Below are positions 1 to 5,417 of a DNA stretch of 5,463 bases, one piece after another. The translations under genes were made by a program, and so were the position numbers. Numbering within the stretch: position 1 is the first letter of the stretch; the number at the start of each line of letters is the position of its first letter. Location: contig JAOZUU010000216.1 in the NCBI GenBank assembly GCA_029938515.1, forward strand, positions 1-5,463. The letters are read 5' to 3'. The notes under the pieces are model-generated. The model was not told the DNA's origin. It worked only from the letters and a program-made list of their open reading frames with translations, and made no database searches. Origin of the DNA: Desulfobacterales bacterium. GTDB taxonomy: Bacteria > Desulfobacterota > Desulfobacteria > Desulfobacterales > QNYZ01.

Positions 1-697
1 CCATTAATCTATCCCCCCTTTTGACATGCTCCTGGGCAAGGGAAAAGGCCTTTTTTGCATCGCCGTCTTCCACCGCCTTTACCAACGGGCGCATTTCGAG
101 ATAACTTTGCTGCCAGACTTCCTTGTCCTTGGGGAGATAGCTTTCGTAGTACCGGTTGATGTTTTCATGGATAGTTTTCAGAATAAATTCGTGAATTGAA
201 TTGCGGGCTATGCGGGCCAAAGTCAGGTGTAATCGTTGGTCTACTTCCATGAAAGCCTTCCAATTGAACCGATTTGAGGCCAAAATAGACTCCCCCTCCA
301 CAAGCAAATCTTTGAGGGAATCAACGTCCTCCCTTGTTGCCTGCCGGGCGGCCCTTCCGGCGACGAGGCTTTCTATATCTAAACGAAATTCGGCCAGTTC
401 ACGCAGAGAAATTTTTTTAGAGCGAATCAACAATCCCAGGCTTTCGCTTATCGGGGCTGTGGTCAAATCTTTTACGAAGGCTCCTCCCCGGCTTCCAACC
501 TTTATCTCGATCAGCCCTTTTTGTTCCACGATACGCAATGCCTCACGCAGGGTTCTGCGGCTGACATCAAATCGTTCCACAAGCTTGCGCTCGGCCGGGA
601 GCTTTTCTCCGGGTTTTAGTAATCCGGATACGATGGCTTCTTCAATCTGGTCAGCCACCTCGTGGTAGACTCGCTTTTGTTTGACTTTTTGAAACAA
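1..697 (-). CDS. FadR-type GntR transcriptional regulator (FCD domain), 3' end cut by window edge
   Basis: Reading the minus strand from a TTG at 697-695 gives 232 codons without a stop, running off the left edge. An N-terminal winged helix-turn-helix occupies about residues 9-76. It contains the GntR signature LPAERKLVERFDVSRRTLREA (about 33-53) and the wing with KVGSRGGAFV. It is followed by an all-helical FCD effector domain (about 93-230). FCD hallmarks seen are D153-x-x-x-H157 (VDQRLH) and H224 (AQEHVKR). At the usual middle metal-ligand position (normally a His in an 'H-R-x-I-L-x-A-I' motif) this protein has Met202 (MRPLVKAV). Such regulators are dimeric repressors or activators that respond to small carboxylates or sugar acids; the ligand here cannot be told. 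The length is close to full size, so only a few residues are missing. The TTG start is chosen because no in-frame ATG or GTG lies between it and the upstream stop, and AAAGGGG (711-705) sits 7 nt before it. The neighbouring target gene is not visible. Confidence 0.9.
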   Translation of the reverse strand, partial: MFQKVKQKRVYHEVADQIEEAIVSGLLKPGEKLPAERKLVERFDVSRRTLREALRIVEQKGLIEIKVGSRGGAFVKDLTTAPISESLGLLIRSKKISLRELAEFRLDIESLVAGRAARQATREDVDSLKDLLVEGESILASNRFNWKAFMEVDQRLHLTLARIARNSIHEFILKTIHENINRYYESYLPKDKEVWQQSYLEMRPLVKAVEDGDAKKAFSLAQEHVKRGDRLM

Positions 698-751
698 TAT
701 TTTGCCCCTTTCTGTAATTAGTAACCATGTCGGTGATAAGAATTAATATCA

Positions 752-780
752 ATGGTAGAACCAATCCAGAGTATTGTCAA
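752..780 (-). promoter_or_regulatory. sigma70-type promoter of the GntR gene
   Basis: On the minus strand a perfect -35 box TTGACA (780-775) is followed by a 17-bp spacer and a -10 box TACCAT (757-752, 4 of 6 consensus bases). The predicted transcript would have a leader of roughly 48 nt before the TTG start at 697. Both boxes are overlapped by operator-like palindromes (see separate entries), which fits a repressible, probably self-regulated promoter. Confidence 0.6.
753..763. promoter_or_regulatory. FadR-type operator-like palindrome O1 (TGGT-N3-ACCA)
   Basis: The plus strand reads TGGTAGAACCA, an exact match to the FadR-subfamily operator pattern TNGTNNNACNA. The flanks extend the symmetry, AATGGT-aga-ACCAAT, with 5 of 6 pairs matching. 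It covers part of the -10 box of the GntR promoter. Assignment to the adjacent regulator is an inference from position. Confidence 0.55.
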
Positions 781-784
781 ACAT
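774..784. promoter_or_regulatory. second FadR-type operator-like site O2 (TTGT-N3-ACAT)
   Basis: TTGTCAAACAT keeps the central TGT-N3-ACA symmetry and matches 10 of the 11 positions of TNGTNNNACNA; the last base is T rather than A. It overlaps the -35 box. Its centre (779) is 21 bp from the centre of O1 (758), two helical turns, so two dimers could bind the same DNA face. Confidence 0.4.
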
Positions 785-1075
785 TTTCCCATCCTATTCC
801 TGGAAATTATTTAATTTTCGACGGGAAAACCCGTTTACGGAAGAGGGTAGGGACCCCGTGCGGGACATTACCGGGCCTCTTGTAGAGCTCTATAACCCCG
901 ATTGAGTGAAAGTCGAGGTTGAAGATCGTCCTCTGGCGGGATGCCCCAGATACAAGGCATCAAGTGTGACGCTGTAGTGTACTACCGCAAGCCCTTGATA
1001 ACGCCGTAGATGGTTGTACTTTTTGATAAAACAGTTTAATCCTTAGGCAGCGGTTTTGTGCAATAAAAATTCGCT
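785..1075. other. gene-free interval rich in short inverted repeats
   Basis: No convincing intact coding region is seen on either strand. Several inverted repeats follow one another. ACGGG-aaaa-CCCGT (821-834) overlaps the alternative pairing CCGT-tt-ACGG (831-840). A 41-nt hairpin spans 841-881, with outer stem AAGAGG/CCTCTT, GTA/TAC next to it, and apex CCCG-tg-CGGG. There is a perfect 10-bp palindrome TAGAGCTCTA (883-892). AACCCCGA/TCGAGGTT (894-920) pairs with one mismatch. The last, 959-999, has outer stem ATCAAG/CTTGAT and inner stem GTAGT-gt-ACTAC. None matches a structured RNA I recognise. The segment may be the residue of a mobile element, because a possible transposase relic lies in it. 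Confidence 0.5.
890..1042 (-). pseudogene. possible relic of an IS3-type transposase (OrfB/integrase C-terminus)
   Basis: Between a TAA at 1045-1043 and a TAG at 892-890 one minus-strand frame is open for 50 codons with no plausible start. Its first part reads IKKYNHLRRYQGL, followed about ten residues later by VTLDALYLGHPARG. This resembles the end of the DDE integrase domain in IS3-family transposases, where a 'YN..RxHxGL' block is followed by 'TPxxVYxG'. The catalytic residues would lie upstream and are not present, and the frame closes soon after. The match is short and judged by eye, so chance similarity is a real alternative. Confidence 0.33.
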
Positions 1076-1103
1076 TTGAAACAAATGCAGTTACTGGTAT
1101 CAA
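1076..1103 (+). promoter_or_regulatory. candidate promoter of the RNA methyltransferase gene
   Basis: TTGAAA (1076-1081, 5 of 6 to the -35 consensus), a 16-bp spacer and TATCAA (1098-1103, 4 of 6 to the -10 consensus) lie just before a strong ribosome binding site, AGAGGAG (1124-1130). If this is the promoter, the TTG at 1076, which would otherwise be a possible start codon, is part of the -35 box and translation begins at GTG 1142. Confidence 0.38.
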
Positions 1104-1141
1104 ACGATATGGTTACAAAATGCAGAGGAGATAAACAGCAG

Positions 1142-2287
1142 GTGACAACATATAAATATCAGCGGGATTCCCGTTATTTTGTTAAAATAGCTGAAGGTGT
1201 AAAAGAAGCAGGTGCAGAAGAGCTGGCCGAACTGGGTGCCGAGAACATTGCTCCAGAGTTTCGCGGAATTCATTTCAGAGCGGACAAATCAACCCTGTAC
1301 CGAATTAATTATCTGACAAGGCTGGCTTCACGCTGCCTTGCGCCGTTAATTTCATTCAATTGTCATGATACCGATACGCTGTACAAGAAGACCAAACAGA
1401 TACAGTGGGAAGATTTTTTTGCGGAAGGCAATACCTTTGCCGTGTCGGGAACGGTTTCCGACAGTGCTTTTTCTCATTCAAAGTACGCTTCTCTCCGCCT
1501 CAAAGATGCTGTTGCCGATTATTTCAGGGAAAAAACCGGTAAGCGTCCGGATGTGTCTATAAGGAATCCTGATATCCTGCTGAATCTTCATATCCGGCAT
1601 AACAAGGCCGAAATAAGCCTCGATACGTCGGGAGGCGCGCTTCACCGGAGAGGATACCGGGAGGAGACCGTATCAGCGCCCATGCAGGAAACCGTCGCGG
1701 CAGCGATTATCCGGTTTACAGAATGGAACGGGTCTCTCCCTTTATATGATCCCATGTGCGGTTCGGGAACACTTTTGTGCGAAGCGCTCATGCGATACTG
1801 CAACATTCCCGCGGGCATTTTTAGAAACAAATTCGGTTTTCAATTTTTGCCTGATTTTGACGGTTTGATCTGGAAGCAGGTTAAAAAGGAGGCCGACACA
1901 AGCATCCGGGAGCTGCCCCAGGGGCTGATTGCAGGCAGTGATCTGTCCGAAGAAGCTGTCTCTGCGGCGAAGATTAACATAATGGGGCTTAATTACGGAA
2001 AGAATGTAAGCGTTGAAAAGGCTGATTTCAGAGAGTTGCCCGGTATCGAGAGGCAGGTAATTGTAGCAAACCCTCCTTATGGTATTCGAATGAGGGAAGA
2101 TGAGAACCTTGAAGCGTTTTACAAAGATCTCGGTGATTTTCTTAAACAGAAATGCAAAGGTTCAGCTGCTTTTATTTACTTTGGAGAACGCAGGTATATA
2201 AAAAAAATCGGTTTAAAAGCATCATGGAAAAAACCGATCAAGGCCGGCGGGCTTGACGGTAGACTGGTTAAATACGAGATGTACTGA
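1142..2287 (+). CDS. THUMP-domain class I SAM-dependent RNA (guanine-N2)-methyltransferase, RlmL/YpsC type
   Basis: The product (382 aa from this start) should transfer a methyl group from S-adenosylmethionine to N2 of a guanine in RNA, most likely 23S rRNA, in the cytoplasm. An N-terminal THUMP region (about residues 10-150, beginning RYFVKIAEGVKEAGAEEL) is followed by a Rossmann-fold methyltransferase. The latter shows DPMCGSGTLLCEA (D203 onward, SAM motif I), GSDLSEEAVSAAKINI (with D267, the ribose-binding acid) and the catalytic NPPYG (310-314) of N2-guanine and N6-adenine methylases. It corresponds to the RlmL half only; the RlmK half fused in E. coli is absent, as in Bacillus YpsC. The GTG at 1142 is preferred because the conserved family start falls right after it and AGGAG (1126-1130) lies 11 nt upstream. 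A TTG at 1076 would add 22 residues with no family resemblance. Exact target base is not deducible; related COG0116 enzymes also modify tRNA. Confidence 0.88.
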   Translation: MTTYKYQRDSRYFVKIAEGVKEAGAEELAELGAENIAPEFRGIHFRADKSTLYRINYLTRLASRCLAPLISFNCHDTDTLYKKTKQIQWEDFFAEGNTFAVSGTVSDSAFSHSKYASLRLKDAVADYFREKTGKRPDVSIRNPDILLNLHIRHNKAEISLDTSGGALHRRGYREETVSAPMQETVAAAIIRFTEWNGSLPLYDPMCGSGTLLCEALMRYCNIPAGIFRNKFGFQFLPDFDGLIWKQVKKEADTSIRELPQGLIAGSDLSEEAVSAAKINIMGLNYGKNVSVEKADFRELPGIERQVIVANPPYGIRMREDENLEAFYKDLGDFLKQKCKGSAAFIYFGERRYIKKIGLKASWKKPIKAGGLDGRLVKYEMY

Positions 2288-2475
2288 GGAGCGGAGCCAA
2301 AATAATTTCCCCAGAATTCACCAAGGTTGGGACTTCCACTCAATGCCATGACGCCATCATAAAACAGGCTGCCGAATTCAATACCGGTATGATCGTGGTG
2401 GGTGCCAGCGCTTATGCGCACCTGATCGATTACCGGTGCCTGGCCAATATCTCCATTTACAGTCCTTGCCATTAA
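2288..2475 (+). pseudogene. fragment of serine hydroxymethyltransferase (glyA), decayed
   Basis: Directly after the methyltransferase stop, one plus-strand frame is open to a TAA at 2473-2475. It includes DAIIKQAAEFNTGMIVVGAS followed by AYAHLIDYRCLANIS (2350-2454). This is the internal segment of serine hydroxymethyltransferase just before its 'D-x-A-H-I-x-G-L' block, where family members have 'KxIVxGASAYxRxIDF'. Everything needed for catalysis is absent, including the PLP lysine, the upstream substrate-binding part and the DMAH block. The frame ends after about seven unrelated residues, and no start or ribosome site is seen. It is therefore a relic of a lost or moved glyA copy, not a gene. 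An antisense open frame over the same bases is a shadow. Confidence 0.6.
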
Positions 2476-2478
2476 TCA

Positions 2479-3048
2479 TCAATAAAATTTTTTCCCGATC
2501 TGAAAAGCATCACCAACCTCATTACCGATTCGAAAATACTTTTGAATTTCACCGCCGTAGATGAAGGGCGCTACCTTTTCCATGTCCGGCAGCCCTTCAC
2601 TGTTCAGGACGGTCTCATCAACTTTGACATCCAGAATTTTCCCTATGAATTGGGTATGCAATCCAATCTCATAAGTGTGAATTAGCTGACATTCCAAAAC
2701 CATTGAAAATTCTTTGACATAAGGGGCATCTACCCGGTCGCTTTTTACCGGTGTCAGGCCGGTTGTCTTAAACTTATCTTCTCTTTTTCCGGATGCCATT
2801 CCAAAATAATCGACCTCCTGGACATATTTATTCGATGGGATGCTTATCGTGTACGCCTTTCGGTCCATGATATTGCCGTAAGTGTAGGTGGCTTTGCGCA
2901 AAGAAATGGTTACCGCGGGTGGCTTCGAACAGCATATACCGCCCCAGGCAATGGTCATCACATTCGGTTTACCCTGCTTATCATAAGATCCCACACACCA
3001 AACCGGGGTCGGGTATGCCAGTGTTTTCGCTCCAAATGATTTTTTCAT
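2479..3048 (-). CDS. flr: flavoredoxin / flavin reductase-like FMN-binding split-barrel protein
   Basis: The 189-aa product fits the flavin reductase-like split-barrel family (COG1853), whose members bind FMN and carry electrons or reduce flavin. The whole-length pattern is that of flavoredoxin. It opens with [21 protein letters not shown] (2-22) and continues with [19 protein letters not shown] (26-44), the FMN-phosphate region. Next come [12 protein letters not shown] (49-60), [12 protein letters not shown] (82-93, typical of the family), and [12 protein letters not shown] near the end. Two adjacent cysteines (39-40) sit beside the predicted flavin site. D. gigas flavoredoxin has been linked to electron flow during thiosulfate reduction; that role here is by analogy only. 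The start is secure: AAGGAG (3060-3055) lies 6 nt before the ATG. The gene is 122 bp downstream of the aminotransferase on the same strand and converges with the methyltransferase and glyA fragment. Plain NAD(P)H:flavin oxidoreductase activity is the alternative. Confidence 0.88.
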   Translation of the reverse strand: MKKSFGAKTLAYPTPVWCVGSYDKQGKPNVMTIAWGGICCSKPPAVTISLRKATYTYGNIMDRKAYTISIPSNKYVQEVDYFGMASGKREDKFKTTGLTPVKSDRVDAPYVKEFSMVLECQLIHTYEIGLHTQFIGKILDVKVDETVLNSEGLPDMEKVAPFIYGGEIQKYFRIGNEVGDAFQIGKKFY

Positions 3049-3148
3049 CTGACGCTCCTTTCGGTAGTGAAACGGTTGGTTACCAGCTGATTAACATCAA
3101 TGACGGTGAATACATATTTCGGTCCGTTTCATAATAGCTCTATTTTGT

Positions 3149-3170
3149 CAGTTTCGTTTTCGACAAACTG
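3149..3170. repeat. inverted repeat just after the aminotransferase stop
   Basis: CAGTTT (3149-3154) pairs with AAACTG (3165-3170), with an added CG/CG inside. A competing pairing, TTGTC (3145-3149) with GACAA (3162-3166), overlaps it. On the minus strand it begins immediately after the aminotransferase TAA, where a terminator would be expected. No T-tract follows the stem, so intrinsic termination is doubtful; it could protect the 3' end or do nothing. Confidence 0.35.
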
Positions 3171-4067
3171 TTATTCATAATCGATCTTGAAGGTGTGGTG
3201 CGGGTCTTCGTGTAGCGCCCAATATCCTTTCTGTAATTCCTGTGTAACCGGACCGCGTGTGCCTGAGCCGATCGCTCGTCCATCGATTTTCGTAATCGGC
3301 ATGATGCCCCCAGCGGTACTGGTGACAAACACTTCATCGGCGGTACGGGCTTCCTCAGCGGGAAGGTTGCGCTGCACGACTTCGTAGCCATACTCGCTCG
3401 CCATTTCAATCACAGTTCTGCGGGTGATACCTTCGAGCACGCCACGCACCGGTGTCGTGAATGTGCGGCCTTTTACAGCGAAAATATTAAACCCTGGACC
3501 CTCGACAAGGTTTCCTCGTGTATCAACGACAACGGTAGTTTCGCCCCCGCGATCATAGGCTTCGAACAACCCCATAACCATATCGAGCCAGTGATAATTC
3601 TTCACGGTGGGATCAACCGATTCGGGCGGTATACGCTGCCAGCGGCTGACGATGAGGTGCAGCCCCTCTGTCTGTTTTTGGGGATTCGCAATCCAGACAA
3701 ACGGAATCGCGAAGGCGAAAAATTGATTTGTGCAGGTCCGCGGGTCGCGTGATCCCGGTTTTGGAAACCCGCGTGTGCAGACCATTTCGACATAGGCTTC
3801 GCGTAGCCCACTCGCCCGGACGCAGTCGACCAGGATGGAGCGCAAATCGTCGTGGCTGTGAGGAATAGACATGTGCAGCTTGCCCATACCGGACAAGAAG
3901 CGCTCGACGTGATCATCGAGCCGGAAAAATTTTCCCTTCCAGACATGCGCGACATCGTAGGTCGCATCCGAATGGAGAAAGCCCCAGTCAAGGAGCGAGA
4001 TTTTCGCCTCAGCGATGGGAACAAGTTGGCCATCGACATAAGCGGCACCGCGTGAAAAGTCAGGCAT
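3171..4067 (-). CDS. PLP-dependent class IV aminotransferase, (R)-amine transaminase-like
   Basis: The 298-aa product is a fold-type IV PLP enzyme, the group of branched-chain and D-amino-acid aminotransferases. Catalytic Lys is K156 in DPTVKNYHW; E189 in VEGPGFN should contact the pyridine nitrogen; TSTAGGIMPI (249-258) forms the phosphate-binding turn. From remembered family sequences, the closest layout is that of (R)-selective amine:pyruvate transaminases such as the Aspergillus terreus enzyme. Both share ISLLDWGFLHSDATYDV with H32, Y37 and V39 at the (R)-ATA signature positions, KFFRLDDHVERF, the AGGIMPIT block and a C-terminus ending F-x-IDY. The flexible Arg that binds the keto-acid carboxylate in A. 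terreus aligns with a Gly here; R107 lies two positions away. Natural substrate is unknown, and databases often label such proteins branched-chain aminotransferase. The ATG at 4067 is the only in-frame start before an upstream stop and has no clear ribosome site. By eye, GC is higher than in the flanking genes, which could reflect transfer. Confidence 0.87.
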   Translation of the reverse strand: MPDFSRGAAYVDGQLVPIAEAKISLLDWGFLHSDATYDVAHVWKGKFFRLDDHVERFLSGMGKLHMSIPHSHDDLRSILVDCVRASGLREAYVEMVCTRGFPKPGSRDPRTCTNQFFAFAIPFVWIANPQKQTEGLHLIVSRWQRIPPESVDPTVKNYHWLDMVMGLFEAYDRGGETTVVVDTRGNLVEGPGFNIFAVKGRTFTTPVRGVLEGITRRTVIEMASEYGYEVVQRNLPAEEARTADEVFVTSTAGGIMPITKIDGRAIGSGTRGPVTQELQKGYWALHEDPHHTFKIDYE

Positions 4068-4082
4068 ATCTACAGTTTTGCA

Positions 4083-4110
4083 TGTATATTCATGTACGGC
4101 TAATCCACAA
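4083..4110 (-). promoter_or_regulatory. weak candidate promoter of the aminotransferase gene
   Basis: On the minus strand, TTGTGG (4110-4105), a 16-bp spacer and TATACA (4088-4083) resemble a sigma70 promoter. It would start transcription only about 9-12 nt before the ATG at 4067, giving a near-leaderless mRNA. That fits the absence of a Shine-Dalgarno sequence there. The region also holds a repeated CATGTA, at 4081-4086 and 4091-4096, 10 bp apart, which could be a binding site. Confidence 0.28.
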
Positions 4111-4162
4111 TCTCACCGGCGGTAATGGCGCGCAGCGGACCCCCTAAAGTGCAGCGCCTTGT

Positions 4163-4189
4163 CGGCGGTTCTTGTGGTGATTGCCGCCG
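4163..4189. repeat. GC-rich inverted repeat downstream of the ZIP gene
   Basis: CGGCGG (4163-4168) and CCGCCG (4184-4189) can form a 6-bp stem with a 15-nt loop, starting 7 nt after the ZIP stop codon on the minus strand. No T-run follows, so it is at best a weak terminator or pause site. Confidence 0.3.
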
Positions 4190-4196
4190 GGATCCA

Positions 4197-5012
4197 TCAG
4201 CCCAGGGCCACATCGAGAATCATCATCACCGTAAAACCTGTCATGGTTGCCATAGTTACCATATCAATGTTTGCATTGTTTCGCTGAGATTCCGGGATCA
4301 GTTCTTCCACCACAACAAATATCATTGCTCCGGCAGCAAAGCAAAGTGCATATGGCAGGATATTCTGCATATATAGAACAAATGCTGCTCCGAACACCCC
4401 GGCAATGGGTTCCACCAGACCGGATGCCTGACCCATAAGAAAGCTCTTCGTCCGCCCCATTCCTTCTCTCCTCAACGGTAACGATACCGCCGCTCCTTCC
4501 GGAAAATTCTGAAGGCCAATTCCGATGGCCAAGGCAATGGCCCCGCCAAGTGTTGCAGCGGGAAGATGGGCAGCAACAGCACCGAATGCAACTCCGACAG
4601 CAAGCCCTTCTGGGATATTATGCAGTGTGATCGCAAGGACTAGTAGCGTACTTCGTTGCCAGGATGTCTTTATGCCCTCACTTTGATCTAAAGGCAATCC
4701 TAAATGAAGATGTGGCAGTAAACTATCTGTCAGCCTCATAAAAAGTCCACCACCCATGAATCCGATTACGGCTGTCAGCCAGGGGATGTGACCCATCTGT
4801 TGGGCCATTTCTATGCCCGGTGCGAGCAGTGACCAAAAACTTGCGGCAATCATGACACCGGCTGCGAAACCGAGCATAGAATCCATGAGTTTAGGTTTTA
4901 CTGTCTTCGTGAAGAAAACGAGAGCCGCTCCTGCCGCAGTCACGCCCCATGTAAAGAGCGTGGCCACCAGTGCCTGGGTGATGGGATTGTATTGTTGAAT
5001 GAAGTCGTTCAT
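4197..5012 (-). CDS. ZIP-family divalent metal transporter (GufA/BbZIP-like)
   Basis: The 271-aa protein is a polytopic inner-membrane protein expected to import zinc or related divalent metals (Fe, Mn) into the cytoplasm. It has about eight hydrophobic segments. The two diagnostic metal-site helices are present: HNIPEG (131-136, TM4) and QNFPEG (168-173, TM5). H131, N132, E135, Q168, N169 and E172 are at the positions that form the binuclear site in ZIP structures. Further conserved acids are E201-P202 and EELIPE (236-241). The opening block GVTAAGAALVFF...MLGFAAGVMIAASFWSLLAP is typical of the GufA subfamily. A short His-containing loop (HLHLGLP, 101-107) lies between TM3 and TM4 and may sense or recruit metal. 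Length is normal and the gene looks intact. The ATG at 5012 lacks a good ribosome site; being 20 nt after the GIY-YIG stop, it may be translated by coupling. Metal specificity cannot be read from sequence. Confidence 0.92.
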   Translation of the reverse strand: MNDFIQQYNPITQALVATLFTWGVTAAGAALVFFTKTVKPKLMDSMLGFAAGVMIAASFWSLLAPGIEMAQQMGHIPWLTAVIGFMGGGLFMRLTDSLLPHLHLGLPLDQSEGIKTSWQRSTLLVLAITLHNIPEGLAVGVAFGAVAAHLPAATLGGAIALAIGIGLQNFPEGAAVSLPLRREGMGRTKSFLMGQASGLVEPIAGVFGAAFVLYMQNILPYALCFAAGAMIFVVVEELIPESQRNNANIDMVTMATMTGFTVMMILDVALG

Positions 5013-5032
5013 CGACTGATATTGCTTGGCCG

Positions 5033-5329
5033 CTAGTTGATGTGTATTTTCTTTTTTTCCCCTGCGATTAATTCATTTTTTTTCGTTCGTGGCATCCTTT
5101 TTATCTGGGTTTCCCGCTTTAAAGCATCCGATCTTGATTCGGATCTTTCAGAGTAAGCCAGCTCAACCGGTTTGCGATACCTCGTATATTTTGCGCCGCC
5201 ATTTTCAGAATTGTGTTCTGCCATCCGCCGTTTCAGATCTTTTGCAATCCCGGTGTACAGCGTACCATCGTTACAGCGGACAATATAAACATACCAATTA
5301 GAACCTGAATTGAGCGATTTTTTACTCAC
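5033..5329 (-). CDS. GIY-YIG nuclease-domain protein, UPF0213 (YhbQ-like)
   Basis: This small protein (98 aa) consists of one GIY-YIG domain. WYVYIVRCNDGTLYTG (12-27) carries the two tyrosine-glycine motif strands, as YVY and YTG. It is followed by the helix DLKRRMAEHN with R34/R35 and H39, GAKYTR (45-50), and the helix ALKRETQIKR with E73 as the predicted metal-binding catalytic glutamate. All core residues are kept, so a DNase activity is possible. Stand-alone members of this family are mostly uncharacterised; some have been tied to DNA repair or cleavage. The start is a GTG with a poor ribosome site; no alternative start exists before W12. Residues 1-9 are encoded within the left arm of a large inverted repeat, so the original N-terminus may have been replaced. 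The lysine-rich tail ends 20 nt before the ZIP start, suggesting a two-gene operon. Confidence 0.88.
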   Translation of the reverse strand: MSKKSLNSGSNWYVYIVRCNDGTLYTGIAKDLKRRMAEHNSENGGAKYTRYRKPVELAYSERSESRSDALKRETQIKRMPRTKKNELIAGEKKKIHIN

Positions 5330-5360
5330 TCTGCACCAATATATTGAGCGTTAAGGATTT

Positions 5361-5391
5361 AAAAAATACTCGGCATATCCAATGGTATGCC
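5361..5391 (-). terminator. probable intrinsic terminator, possibly bidirectional
   Basis: On the minus strand the stem GGCATA-CC/GG-a-TATGCC (5391-5372) is followed after GAG by TATTTTTT (5368-5361). On the plus strand the same stem is followed by CGCGTTATTTT, so it could work in both directions. It would end a minus-strand gene entering from the right and insulate the GIY-YIG/ZIP pair. Confidence 0.5.
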
Positions 5392-5417
5392 CGCGTTATT
5401 TTAAAAGTCTTATCATC

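Noticed and set aside
201..668. Plus-strand open frame of 155 codons
   Set aside because: It is antisense to the GntR regulator, shows no domain, and has a low-complexity Ser/Arg-rich translation typical of a shadow.
821..840. ACGGG-aaaa-CCCGT hairpin as an intrinsic terminator
   Set aside because: The stem is only 5 bp and neither strand has a proper T-tract after it.
841..1020. Group II intron or known riboswitch
   Set aside because: No domain V-like hairpin, no reverse transcriptase, and none of the conserved cores of riboswitch classes I can recall are present.
2176..2472. Minus-strand open frame of 98 codons
   Set aside because: It overlaps the methyltransferase end and the glyA fragment in antisense; the plus-strand reading has recognisable SHMT sequence, this one has none.
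3602..4048. Minus-strand open frame of 148 codons inside the aminotransferase
   Set aside because: Out-of-frame shadow of the aminotransferase, which carries all the family motifs.
4125..4376. Plus-strand His/Cys-rich open frame that might look like a metal-binding peptide
   Set aside because: It is antisense to the ZIP coding region; the His and Cys residues arise from complementary codons and no ribosome site or family match is seen.
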